NCBI GenBank assembly: GCA_964352425.1
Contig: CAYGRZ010000008.1
Span: forward strand, 1 to 42,021
Origin: JAMWCX01 sp964352425
GTDB taxonomy: Bacteria; Omnitrophota; Gorgyraeia; 2-01-FULL-45-10
DNA: 42,021 nucleotides
Direction of reading: 5' to 3'
Shown here: one piece after another, positions 32,178 through 40,142 of the stretch
Position numbering within the stretch: the first letter of the stretch is position 1
Layout: the number at the start of each line of letters is the position of its first letter
The notes under the pieces: model-generated
Seen by the model: the letters and a program-made list of their open reading frames with translations, nothing else
Database searches by the model: none
What the model was told of the DNA's origin: nothing
Made by a program: the position numbers and the translations under genes

Positions 32178-33457
32178 AATTTTTGCAGCGAATCCAGAAC
32201 GTCGAAAAATCCGGGGAACGACTTAGTCACGCATTCGATACCGTCGATCTCGCTCTTCCCGTCAGCGGCTAACGCCGCCACGGCCATGGCCATGCATGTC
32301 CGGTGGTCGCCGAAGCTGTTCAGGCCGGCCCCTTTGAGCGGCGCGCCGCCATCGATCACTATCTCATCGGCGCTGACGTCGATGGCCGCTCCCATCTGGG
32401 CGAGGTTCTCCTTCATCGAATCTATCCTGTCGGTCTCTTTGACCCGTAACTCTTCGGCGCCTTTGATCACAGTCCTTCCCTTTGAGAACGCCGCCAGCAC
32501 GAAGATGATCGGGAGCTCGTCTATGATTGAGGGTATCTCATCCTCGCCGATCACGATCCCTCTGGTCGGGCCGGATTCTACTTCGATATCCGCGTACGGC
32601 TCGAACGCGTCGGTCCTGTTCACTATCCTTATCTTCGCGCCCATCCTGGACATTATGTTCAGGATGCCGGCCCTCGTCGGATTGGTACTGACCCTCTTCA
32701 TCCTGACCCGGGAACCTTTCAGGATAGACGCGCCGACCATGAAGAAGCTCGCGCTCGATATATCTCCGGGGATCTCCAGCGTCTTTGAGCTCAACTTCCC
32801 GCCGCCTTTCACCCGGACCCTGAGACCCTCATCGGTGAGGTCCGCGCCGAAATACTTCATCATCCGTTCGGTGTGGTCGCGCGACTTGATCTTCTCTTCG
32901 ACGGTCGTGACGCCGTCCGCATACAGGCCGGCGAATAGTATTGCGGATTTGACCTGCGCGCTGGCGACGGGCATCATGTACTGAACGGCCTTAAGCGTGC
33001 CGCCTTTTATCTCGAGCGGCGGGAAACCGCCCTGCGCAGCCCGGATATCGGCGCCCATCAGCGACAGCGGTTCGATGATCCTCGTCATCGGCCTCTTCGT
33101 AAGCGACGCCTCCCCCTTAAGGACCGTATCAAAATCCTGGCCCGCCAGTATCCCGGCAAGGATGCGCATGCTCGTACCGGACTCGCCGAGATCGACCGGA
33201 CCGGCCGGTTTTTTGAGCCCCTTAAGGCCGGCTCCGTCGATGAAAGTCGTGTCATTTTTTTTCGAGATCCCCACGCCCATCGCCCTGAACGCGCGTATCG
33301 TATAATCGCAGTCATCACACTCGAGGACACCGCGCGCGGCCGTTCTTCCTTCGGCTATCGCGCCGAGCATGACCGCCCTGTGCGAGATTGACTTGTCGCC
33401 GGGAATAGTGATCGTCCCCGAAAGTTTCTTTACCGGCTGGATGGTCGTTGATCGCAT
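32174..33457 (-). CDS. aroA: 3-phosphoshikimate 1-carboxyvinyltransferase (EPSP synthase)
   Basis: 427 residues from the ATG at 33457 (MRSTTIQPVKKLSGTITIPGDKSISHRAVM); the frame extends 10 codons upstream to a GTG but through the promoter. Sixth step of the shikimate pathway, joining PEP to shikimate 3-phosphate. Motifs: GDKSISHRA, LGESGTSMRILAGILAGQ (the PEP-site loop, here with ESGTSMR), VPVASAQVKSA-like block (MPVASAQVKSAILFAGL), GDISSASFFMVGA, and ELRVKETDRIDSM with GDHRTCMAMAVAA. No Shine-Dalgarno is seen before the ATG. Confidence 0.95.
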   Translation of the reverse strand: MRSTTIQPVKKLSGTITIPGDKSISHRAVMLGAIAEGRTAARGVLECDDCDYTIRAFRAMGVGISKKNDTTFIDGAGLKGLKKPAGPVDLGESGTSMRILAGILAGQDFDTVLKGEASLTKRPMTRIIEPLSLMGADIRAAQGGFPPLEIKGGTLKAVQYMMPVASAQVKSAILFAGLYADGVTTVEEKIKSRDHTERMMKYFGADLTDEGLRVRVKGGGKLSSKTLEIPGDISSASFFMVGASILKGSRVRMKRVSTNPTRAGILNIMSRMGAKIRIVNRTDAFEPYADIEVESGPTRGIVIGEDEIPSIIDELPIIFVLAAFSKGRTVIKGAEELRVKETDRIDSMKENLAQMGAAIDVSADEIVIDGGAPLKGAGLNSFGDHRTCMAMAVAALAADGKSEIDGIECVTKSFPGFFDVLDSLQKL

Positions 33458-33464
33458 AGTGTAT

Positions 33465-33494
33465 ATTGTAACAGGGTCGAGGGGCACGGGTCAA
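33465..33494 (-). promoter_or_regulatory. Promoter immediately before aroA (near-leaderless transcript)
   Basis: On the minus strand TTGACC (33494-33489), 18-nt spacer, TACAAT (33470-33465), then ATACACT and the ATG at 33457. Transcription would begin within a few bases of the start codon. The upstream half lies in CCC-rich repeat sequence, so the -35 box may be fortuitous. Confidence 0.5.
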
Positions 33495-33515
33495 GGGTAG
33501 AGCAAAGCCCCCCAT

Positions 33516-33557
33516 GACCCTAAACCCTATGACCCTAAACCCTATGACCCTAAACCC
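33516..33557. repeat. 7+8 array, CCCTAAA class (three units)
   Basis: Two complete units GACCCTAAACCCTAT and a third partial, between aroA and rluD. The rluD stop codon TAG (33552-33550) and its last sense codons lie inside the array. Confidence 0.88.
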
Positions 33558-34473
33558 TTTTTTTCTTTATAACGTCCTGCATATCGCGCGGCAGCGAGCT
33601 TGTGAACTCCACGAATTTTTCAGTGGACGGGTGGATGAACCCTATCGTCATGGCGTGCAGCATCGGCCGCTTCAGGCCGTCCCGCGTGCCGTAGGTCACG
33701 TCGCCCATCACGGGATAGCCGATATGGGCCATATGAACCCTCACCTGGTGGGTCCGGCCCGTGCCGAGGGTCACCTCGACCAGTGTGGCGTCCCTGAAAC
33801 GCTCGAGCACGTGATAGCGGGTAACGGCGAACTTCGAGCGCTCTTCGTCGAAATCGACGGCCATCTTCCTGCGGTCCGTCCTGTCCCGCGCAAGCGGCGC
33901 CTCGATGACGCCGTTATCGAACTGGACGACGCCCTTGACGATAGCCAGATAGACCCGCTTTGCCGTCCTGGCCTTGAACTGCGCGGCCAGGAGCCGATGA
34001 GCGCGATCGGTCTTCGCGACGACCAGAAGCCCCGACGTCCCCTTGTCGAGGCGGTGGACGATGCCCGGCTTCCTGACGCCGCCTATGCCGGATAGCTTTT
34101 TTTTGCAATGGGCCAGCAGCGCGTTGACGAGCGTGCCGCTGTAGTTGCCGGGGGCGGGATGGACGACCATGTCGGCCGACTTGTTCACGATCAGCAGGTC
34201 CTTATCCTCGTAGACGATCTTCAATGGGATCGATTCGGCCATGATGTCGGACTCGACCGGGGCGGCCACCACGACATCGACGTACTCGCCCGGCTTTACC
34301 GCGTCGTTGGACTTGCGCGGCTCGCCGCTGATGAGCACGTTCCTGTCGCGGATCAGGCGCTGGAGGAACGCGCGTGAAAAACGGTCACGCAGCTTCTCGG
34401 CAAGGAACTTGTCGACCCTCTTGCCCCTGTCCGCGTCCGTTACTTCGATCCTGAAGATATCTCTTTCTTCCAC
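33550..34473 (-). CDS. rluD: Ribosomal large-subunit pseudouridine synthase, RluD/RluA family
   Basis: 307 residues from a GTG at 34473 that has GAGG eight bases upstream; the open frame continues 107 codons further into lgt but that part has no family similarity. S4 domain (about 14-65, RGKRVDKFLAEKL ... RNVLISGEPRKSNDAVKPGEYV) then the catalytic domain with GIVHRLDKGTSGLLVVAKTD (catalytic D143) and GRTHQVRVHMAHIGYPVMGD. Probably makes pseudouridines in helix 69 of 23S rRNA. Overlaps the end of lgt by 34 nt. Confidence 0.9.
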   Translation of the reverse strand: MEERDIFRIEVTDADRGKRVDKFLAEKLRDRFSRAFLQRLIRDRNVLISGEPRKSNDAVKPGEYVDVVVAAPVESDIMAESIPLKIVYEDKDLLIVNKSADMVVHPAPGNYSGTLVNALLAHCKKKLSGIGGVRKPGIVHRLDKGTSGLLVVAKTDRAHRLLAAQFKARTAKRVYLAIVKGVVQFDNGVIEAPLARDRTDRRKMAVDFDEERSKFAVTRYHVLERFRDATLVEVTLGTGRTHQVRVHMAHIGYPVMGDVTYGTRDGLKRPMLHAMTIGFIHPSTEKFVEFTSSLPRDMQDVIKKKRV

Positions 34474-35204
34474 CTGTTTGACCTCGATATAAATACGGCC
34501 GCAGCGGCCGTAAAGATCACGATGCTTATCGCCTGCGACATGGTAAGAGACGCGAAGATCCGGGGATTGTCGCCGCGGAAAAATTCGATCGCGAAGCGCT
34601 TGCCGGCATACAGCATGCAGTACCCCAGGAATATCTCGCCGGTAAAGCGCCTCCTGTCCTGCCACAGCCTCAATAGCACAAAAATGCCGAGTAGGCCGAT
34701 GGCTGAATACACCTGCGACGGATAACGCAAGGTCCCGTCCTGCGGGAATGCCACGGCCCACGCGCCGGCGGGCGCGACCTTGCCGTAACAGCATCCGTTC
34801 AGGAAGCAGCCGACCCTGCCCAGCGCCTGCGCAAGCGCCAGGTATGGAGCCACGAGGTCAGACACCGCCCAGAAGTCCAGTTTCCTCGCCCTGACGAACC
34901 AGGCCGACGCGGCCAGCGCGCCGATGAAGCCGCCGTACCAGACGAGGCCCCCCTTCGAAAGATTGACGATCTCGAAAGGGTTGGCGGTGTAATAGCCGAT
35001 GTTCAGAAGCACATAGAAGAGTCTCGCTCCGGCGACGCCGGACACAAGGATTATAATAGTGTAATCGACCACCATATTGCCGTCGAGGTTGTACACCGGG
35101 GCGCGCCTGTAGATAAACGCGGCCGCGATCGCGAAGCCGAGCGCGACCATGACGCCGTAGGAATAGATGTTGAGAGGGCCTATCTTAAATAAGATGGGAT
35201 GCAT
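34440..35204 (-). CDS. lgt: Prolipoprotein diacylglyceryl transferase
   Basis: 254 residues, seven predicted membrane segments. Contains GLVWYGGFIGALAA and the Lgt signature GRVGCFLNGCCYGK, then RYPSQVYSA in place of the usual H-P-[ST]-Q-L-Y-E stretch, and a C-terminal FRGDNPRIFASLTMSQAISI. Transfers diacylglycerol from phosphatidylglycerol to the lipobox cysteine of pre-lipoproteins, the step before LspA. It follows lspA in the transcript across a 203-nt gap full of repeats. Confidence 0.95.
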   Translation of the reverse strand: MHPILFKIGPLNIYSYGVMVALGFAIAAAFIYRRAPVYNLDGNMVVDYTIIILVSGVAGARLFYVLLNIGYYTANPFEIVNLSKGGLVWYGGFIGALAASAWFVRARKLDFWAVSDLVAPYLALAQALGRVGCFLNGCCYGKVAPAGAWAVAFPQDGTLRYPSQVYSAIGLLGIFVLLRLWQDRRRFTGEIFLGYCMLYAGKRFAIEFFRGDNPRIFASLTMSQAISIVIFTAAAAVFISRSNRWKKEISSGSK

Positions 35205-35407
35205 GATACTTCCAATGACAAATGACGAAATTCAGATAATATTAAAACCGGTGAAAAAGAACAGATTACAAAGAACAGAGAACAGACGGAGTCAAAAGAA
35301 CAGAGTCAAAATAGCATTTTTCGATTTTGTACTCTTGACTTTGTTTGTTCTCTGTTCTCTGTACTTTGTTCTCTAACATGTTGGCCATGATGTTGACACC
35401 TGCTGCG
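35205..35407. repeat. Repeat-filled gap between lspA and lgt
   Basis: GACAAAT GACGAAA (35217-35230) and its inverse relative GACATTT GACATTT (35434-35447, inside lspA) face each other; between them lie GAACAGAGAACAG (35273-35285) and the inverted GTTCTCTGTTCTCTG (35347-35361). The block therefore looks like two nested inverted heptamer arrays. No gene or promoter was recognised. Confidence 0.65.
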
Positions 35408-35890
35408 CTACGGATCCTTGTCATTCGTGCTTTGACATTTGACATTTAAAAAAATGTTTAATACCAATATCGCCGCGCCGATCGTGATCGCCGAATCGGC
35501 TATGTTGAAGACGGGCCAGACGCGGAAATCGAGAAAATCGATCACGTAGCCGAATTTTATCCTGTCGACAAGATTTCCCAGGGCCCCGCCGAGAATAAGC
35601 CCGAAAGCGGCCGCAAGGGGCGCGCTCATCGCTTTCGATCTCAGGACGTAGAGCAGGATCAGCACCACCGCCACGAACGTCATCAGGATGAACGCTACGC
35701 CCATGTTCCTGAATATGCCGAAGGCGGCGCCGTTATTAAGGACCAGTGTAACGTGGAAAATGCCGGGGATGACCCTTATCGACTCTGCCGCGGAGAGGCT
35801 GTTGACTATGACATACTTTGTGAGGCGGTCCGCGATGAAGACCAAAGCCGCGGCAAGAAAGACCCACCCCCGGCCGGAGCGGCAGATCAT
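35408..35890 (-). CDS. lspA: Lipoprotein signal peptidase (signal peptidase II)
   Basis: 160 residues from the ATG at 35890, which overlaps the TGA of the dksA-like gene (TGATG); an open frame reaches 11 codons further up. Four membrane segments. Catalytic aspartates D109 (GGALGNLVDRIKFGYVIDFLD) and D132 (VFNIADSAITIG) are in place. Cleaves lipoprotein signal peptides after Lgt has acted. The last 12 residues (NVKCQSTNDKDP) are read from heptamer repeats and are not conserved in the family. Confidence 0.94.
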   Translation of the reverse strand: MICRSGRGWVFLAAALVFIADRLTKYVIVNSLSAAESIRVIPGIFHVTLVLNNGAAFGIFRNMGVAFILMTFVAVVLILLYVLRSKAMSAPLAAAFGLILGGALGNLVDRIKFGYVIDFLDFRVWPVFNIADSAITIGAAILVLNIFLNVKCQSTNDKDP

Positions 35891-36354
35891 CAAATCTCTG
35901 TTTTCTTCTGGCAGTCTATGCACGTCTCGGCGTACGGCAGGACTTTGAGCCTTTTTTTGGGTATCAGCTTACCGCACTGGAGGCAGCTGCCGTAGGTCCC
36001 GTCCGTGACGCGCTTGATCGCCTCGTCGATCAGGAAGAGCACCTTCTGCTCGTCGCTTGCCCTGCCGAGCGAAAAGTCCCTCTCGTAGTCGTCGCTCGCC
36101 ATGTCGGCCATGTGGTACGAGTACCCGGAAAGATCGCCGGAGAGCTCGCGCGGTGATTTATTCAGTGTATTCTGGGCTATGTGCGAAAGGTCGCCGCCGA
36201 CCTTCTCCCGCTCCTTCAGCAGTATCTGCTGGTATACTTTCAGTTCGGACTTCGGCATCCTCTCCACCTTGACCGCTTTCGGTGACGCAGCCGCCGCTTT
36301 CGGTGCCTTCGCCGCCTTCTTTATCGCCTTCGTCCTGCTTTTCGCCTTTGCCAT
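35890..36354 (-). CDS. DksA/TraR-family zinc-finger protein with Lys/Ala-rich N-terminus
   Basis: 154 residues from the ATG at 36354 (MAKAKSRTK), with AGGAG 10 nt upstream; a frame extends 12 codons further. Residues 1-36 are rich in Lys, Ala and Pro (like histone H1 tails). A coiled-coil region (40-115) is followed by the zinc site C124, C127, C145, C148 (SCLQCGKL ... TCIDCQ). The DksA tip residues D-x-x-D-x-A are not clearly present; ASDDYERDFSLGRASDEQ is typical of the shorter TraR/YteA-like group. May bind RNA polymerase or DNA. The ileS-dksA-lspA order is common in several phyla. Confidence 0.88.
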   Translation of the reverse strand: MAKAKSRTKAIKKAAKAPKAAAASPKAVKVERMPKSELKVYQQILLKEREKVGGDLSHIAQNTLNKSPRELSGDLSGYSYHMADMASDDYERDFSLGRASDEQKVLFLIDEAIKRVTDGTYGSCLQCGKLIPKKRLKVLPYAETCIDCQKKTEI

Positions 36355-36371
36355 GATATGCATTCTCCTTT

Positions 36372-39164
36372 TCAGACCGCTTGTACGCATCGTTCGCAGA
36401 GCGTCGGATGGTTCGTGTCCTTACCGACCTGTTCGCTGTAGTTCCAGCACCTCTGGCACTTCCGACCTGCCGCCTTTTCAACGTATATCGCGACGGGCAG
36501 CGCCTGCCCGACATCGCCCCCGTTCCGGGGCGCGTCGGCGACTTCCACCTGTGACACTATAAACAGATATCTTAATCCATCCTTGTTATCAGTCAACAAC
36601 TTTTTATATTTATCTTCGGCGGAGGCGATGATTACCTTTGCCTCAAGGCCCGACCCTATCTCGCCCGACGAGCGCTTCTCTTCCAGCTTCTTCAGGACGG
36701 CCTCCCTGACCGCAATCAGGCGGCCCCACTTCTCGTCGAGGGCGCCGTCATGCCACGCCTTGTAATTGGCGTCCGGCCACTCCTCGAGGTGTATCGAATC
36801 TGACCTGCCGCTGAAACTGACGTAGCCCCATGCCTCCTCCGTCGTTACGGCAAGCACCGGCGCCATCACCTTCAGAAGCGCCGAGCAGAGTTCGAACATC
36901 GCCGTCTGGCCGGACCTGCGCTCAAGCGAATCGGCCTTAAACGTGTACATCCTGTCCTTCAGTATATCGAGATAGACCGACGAGACTTCGTAGACGCAGA
37001 AGGTGTAGACGTCCCTGTAGACCTTATGGAACGCGAACGATCCGTAATGCGACTCGGCGTCCTTGATGATACTCGAGAGCCTCGAGAGCACCCACCTGTC
37101 GATCTCGAGCATCCGGGTGTGCTCGACCGCATCTTTTGCCGGGTCGAAGTCGTAGAGGTTGCTCAGCAGGTACTTGTAGGTATTCCGTATCTTCCGGTAC
37201 GCATCGGCCAGCCTCGTCAGGATCTCGTCCGAAAGCCTCACGTCCTCCGCATAATCGCTCGACGCGACCCACAGCCGCAGGATGTCGGCGCCGTATTTCT
37301 TCATCACCTGCTCCGGCGTGATCACGTTGCCGAGCGACTTCGACATCTTTTTGCCCTCGCCGTCCACGACGAAGCCGTGAGTGAGCACGTTCTTATACGG
37401 CGGGAAACCGTCGATCGCCATGCCGGTGATCAGCGCCGACTGGAACCAGCCCCTGTGCTGGTCCGACCCTTCCAGATAGAGTTCGCACGGGTAATCGAGT
37501 TCGGCTCTTTTCTTCAGCACCGCCTGGTGGCTGATGCCTGAGTCGAACCAGACATCGATAATATCGGTCTCCTTCATGAACGCAGAGGCCCCGCACTTCG
37601 CGCACTTCGTCGATTTCGGCAGGAGATCTTTTTCGTCGCTCTGGAACCAGATATCGGCGCCGCTCTTCTCGATGAGCGACGCGACATGCGCTATGACGGC
37701 GGCGTCGAGAAGGACCTCTTTGCAGCCCTTACAATAGAAAGCTATGATCGGGACGCCCCAGTAACGCTGCCGCGAAAGGCACCAGTCGGGCCTGTACTTG
37801 ACCATCGCCGAGATGCGCGCCTGGCCGCCCGCGGGTATCCATTGTATCTTCGATTGGATCGCGGCGAGCATATTGTCGCGCAGCCGCAGATGGTCTATCT
37901 TCAGGAAATACTGGTCGGTCGCGCGGAAAAGAATAGGCTTCTTGCAGCGCCAGCAGTGCGGATAGGAATGCCTGACCTCGCCCTGCCTTACAAGCTTCCC
38001 GAGCGAGGCCAGCTTCTCGATGATCGCCCTGTCGGCGTCATAGACCTTCATGCCGCTGAACTCGCCGGCCGTAGCGTCGAACTTTCCCTTGCCGTCGACC
38101 GGCATGACCGTCGGAAGCTTATACCGCTTGCCGGTCAAATAGTCTTCCTGGCCGTGGCCGGGCGCGGTGTGGACGCAGCCGGTGCCGTCTTCGATCGTCA
38201 CGTATGGAGCAAGCACGACGGCGGCCGACCTCTCGATGAACGGGTGGCGCGCCTCGAGGCCTTCCAGGTCTTTCCCTCTGAAGGTCTTCATGATCGTGTA
38301 ATTCTTAATACCTGTCTCTTCGGCGACCCTGGCAACGAGCTCCCTGGCCAGGATGAACCGCTCGCCGCTGAACGGGCCGTCGCCGGCCTCCACAAGAGCG
38401 TACTCGAAGTCCGGATGGACCGCTATGGCCACGTTGGCGACCAGCGTCCACGGCGTCGTCGTCCAGATGATAAAATGGGTATTGGGTATTGGGTATTGCG
38501 TATTGGGCAAAATCCCGGTCAATTCAAATTTGACGTATATCGACGGAGATGTCTTATCCTCGTACTCGACCTCGGCTTCGGCGAGCGCCGTTTCGCAGGT
38601 CGCGCACCAGTTGACCGGCTTCAGGTCCTTATAGATATAACCCTTCTCGACCAGCTTGCCGAACGACCTGACGATCTCGGCCTCGTAGTCCCTGGCGAGC
38701 GTGATGTAAGGAGAGCCCCAGTAGCCCATGATGCCGAGCCGCTTGAACTCCCGGCGCTGGATGTCGACATACTTCATCGCGTAATCGTGCGCATACTTGC
38801 GGAACTGCACCTGGTCGATATCGTACTTCGTAAGTTTAAGTTCTTTGAAGAGCTGGTGCTCGACCGGCAGGCCGTGGCAGTCCCAGCCCGGCACATACGC
38901 CGAATCGAAACCGCGCATCGTCCTGTAACGGATGACGATGTCCTTCAGGATCTTGTTCAGCGCGTGGCCCATGTGGATAGAGCCGTTGGCGTACGGCGGA
39001 CCGTCGTGCAGGATGAATTTCGCCTTGCCTTTTGACTTCGACCGTATCTTTCCGTAGAGGTCCGTCTCTTCCCAGCGGGCCAGTATCTTCGGCTCCCTGT
39101 TGGGCAGGTCCGCCTTCATCGGGAAACCGGTCTTCGGCAGGTTCAGTGTATTTTTATAGTCCAT
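36372..39164 (-). CDS. ileS: Isoleucyl-tRNA synthetase
   Basis: 930 residues, class I synthetase of the bacterial type. HIGH motif H64-M-G-H67 (GSIHMGHALNK), CP1 editing domain with WTTTPWTL and GTGCVHTAPGHGQEDY, KMSKS motif at 606-610 (KKMSKSLGN), anticodon-binding domain, and the C-terminal zinc finger CQRCWNYSEQVG ... LCERC. Residues about 218-231 (ILPNTQYPIPNTH) are encoded by a heptamer array (38475-38510) placed just before the conserved FIIWTTTPW of the editing domain. No Shine-Dalgarno is seen: a repeat array abuts the start codon. Confidence 0.96.
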   Translation of the reverse strand: MDYKNTLNLPKTGFPMKADLPNREPKILARWEETDLYGKIRSKSKGKAKFILHDGPPYANGSIHMGHALNKILKDIVIRYRTMRGFDSAYVPGWDCHGLPVEHQLFKELKLTKYDIDQVQFRKYAHDYAMKYVDIQRREFKRLGIMGYWGSPYITLARDYEAEIVRSFGKLVEKGYIYKDLKPVNWCATCETALAEAEVEYEDKTSPSIYVKFELTGILPNTQYPIPNTHFIIWTTTPWTLVANVAIAVHPDFEYALVEAGDGPFSGERFILARELVARVAEETGIKNYTIMKTFRGKDLEGLEARHPFIERSAAVVLAPYVTIEDGTGCVHTAPGHGQEDYLTGKRYKLPTVMPVDGKGKFDATAGEFSGMKVYDADRAIIEKLASLGKLVRQGEVRHSYPHCWRCKKPILFRATDQYFLKIDHLRLRDNMLAAIQSKIQWIPAGGQARISAMVKYRPDWCLSRQRYWGVPIIAFYCKGCKEVLLDAAVIAHVASLIEKSGADIWFQSDEKDLLPKSTKCAKCGASAFMKETDIIDVWFDSGISHQAVLKKRAELDYPCELYLEGSDQHRGWFQSALITGMAIDGFPPYKNVLTHGFVVDGEGKKMSKSLGNVITPEQVMKKYGADILRLWVASSDYAEDVRLSDEILTRLADAYRKIRNTYKYLLSNLYDFDPAKDAVEHTRMLEIDRWVLSRLSSIIKDAESHYGSFAFHKVYRDVYTFCVYEVSSVYLDILKDRMYTFKADSLERRSGQTAMFELCSALLKVMAPVLAVTTEEAWGYVSFSGRSDSIHLEEWPDANYKAWHDGALDEKWGRLIAVREAVLKKLEEKRSSGEIGSGLEAKVIIASAEDKYKKLLTDNKDGLRYLFIVSQVEVADAPRNGGDVGQALPVAIYVEKAAGRKCQRCWNYSEQVGKDTNHPTLCERCVQAV
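38475..38510. repeat. Heptanucleotide array inside ileS, TATTGGG class
   Basis: Plus-strand reading: GGGTATT GGGTATT GGGTATT then GCGTATT GGG, in register. Read on the coding strand it is AATACCC units giving the peptide period PNTQYPI; because 7 is not a multiple of 3 all frames are visited, and this unit has no stop in any. Confidence 0.9.
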
Positions 39165-39166
39165 AG

Positions 39167-39250
39167 TTTAGGGTCGTAGGGTCTTAGGGTCTTAGGGTCG
39201 TAGGGTCGTAGGTTTTTTCCTAAACCCTAACTACTAAACCCTATGGCCCT
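39167..39250. repeat. Octanucleotide and CCCTAAA arrays between ileS and mtnP
   Basis: Left part (39167-39212) repeats GGGTCGTA / GGGTCTTA with a period of 8; right part (39219-39250) is CCTAAACCCTAACTACTAAA and CCCTATGGCCCTA. The two halves are in inverted orientation (TTTAGGG against CCCTAAA) around GGTTTTTTCC. The array runs from the ileS start codon to the mtnP stop codon. Confidence 0.88.
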
Positions 39251-40118
39251 ATCTAATATACTTTCCTATGATCAGTTCCAGTCTCTTCTTCGTCTTCGCC
39301 GGGATGGCCTTCGGGTTCGTGATGATCGCGTCCTTGAGCGCCGAGCGGCACGCGCACGGCCGGTCGGACTTAAGCTCGCGCAGGGCGTGCCTGACGATAT
39401 TCTTCGCGTTATCGACGTTCTTCGTGAGGTTCTGGATGATGAGCTCGATCGTGACCGACTCCGTATCGGCCTCGAGGTACCAGCAGTCGTAATCGGTTAC
39501 GCAGGCGAGTGTGGCAAAACAGATCTCGGCCTCGCGCGCGAGTTTCGCCTCCGCCATATTGCTCATCGCGATGATGTCCATTCCCCACGACCGGTAGAGC
39601 TCCGACTCCGCCCTCGTCGAGAACTGCGGCCCTTCCATATTGATGTACGTGCCGGCCTGGTGCATCGATACGCCGAGCGAGCGCCCTGTCTCATAAAGGA
39701 CTTTCGAGAGGTGGCCGCAGACGGGATCGGCGAACGCGACGTGCGCGACGATGCCGTCCCCGAAGAACGTCATCCGGCGCGCCTGGTTGGTCCGGTCGAC
39801 ATACTGGTCGGGTACAACGATATCGAGAGGCTTAATATCCTTCCGCAGGCTTCCGCAGGCGGAAATCGAGATGATCCGGTCGACGCCGAGCTTCTTCATG
39901 CCCCAGATGTTTGCGCGGTAGTTGATCTCGCCGGGCAGTATGTGATGCCCCTTGCCGTGGCGCGCCAGGAAGACGACCTCCCGCCCCTCAAGGGCGCCGG
40001 TCACGAAATCGTCCGAAGGCCTGCCGAACGGGGTCGCCACCTTCACCGACTTTAGCTTCCTCATGCCTTCCATCTCATAAAAACCGCTTCCGCCGATTAT
40101 CCCTATCTTGCCTGTCAT
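39249..40118 (-). CDS. mtnP: S-methyl-5'-thioadenosine phosphorylase
   Basis: 289 residues from the ATG at 40118 (MTGKIGIIGGSGFYEMEGM); an ATG five codons upstream is equally in frame. Purine nucleoside phosphorylase fold: IGIIGGSGFY, FLARHGKGHHILPGEINYRANIWGMKKLGV, ISISACGSLR, the purine-site region MEGPQFSTRAESELYRSWGMDIIAMSNMAEAKLAREAEI and VTDYDCW. Splits methylthioadenosine, the by-product of polyamine synthesis, into adenine and methylthioribose-1-phosphate. Of interest because a spermidine-synthase-like protein occurs in this window, though far away. 10 nt or so after yggT. Confidence 0.95.
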   Translation of the reverse strand: MTGKIGIIGGSGFYEMEGMRKLKSVKVATPFGRPSDDFVTGALEGREVVFLARHGKGHHILPGEINYRANIWGMKKLGVDRIISISACGSLRKDIKPLDIVVPDQYVDRTNQARRMTFFGDGIVAHVAFADPVCGHLSKVLYETGRSLGVSMHQAGTYINMEGPQFSTRAESELYRSWGMDIIAMSNMAEAKLAREAEICFATLACVTDYDCWYLEADTESVTIELIIQNLTKNVDNAKNIVRHALRELKSDRPCACRSALKDAIITNPKAIPAKTKKRLELIIGKYIR

Positions 40119-40142
40119 AACCTTTCCTTTCATGATCCGCCC

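Noticed and set aside
23054..33557. CCCTAAA arrays as telomere repeats
   Set aside because: The unit equals the plant-type telomere word, but copies are few, alternate with CCCTATGA, lie inside operons of a bacterial chromosome, and belong to a wider set of period-7 arrays.
34474..34794. Longer rluD start (107 extra codons)
   Set aside because: It overlaps the conserved C-terminal half of lgt in another frame; a GTG with a good GAGG site gives a normal-length RluD.
37686..39035. Long open frame on the plus strand (449 codons) opposite ileS
   Set aside because: It is antisense to a clear ileS, is Arg/Val/Asp rich as expected of a GC-rich shadow frame, and shows no motif or ribosome binding site. 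The same applies to plus-strand frames at 2534-3844, 6112-7326, 12571-13506, 27185-28297 and 30633-31586.
39165..39248. T-box riboswitch before ileS
   Set aside because: The gap is only 84 nt and consists of tandem repeats, with no T-box consensus or specifier stem.
31..39250. CRISPR array
   Set aside because: Repeat units are 7-15 bp with no unique spacers of 30-40 bp, and no cas gene is present.
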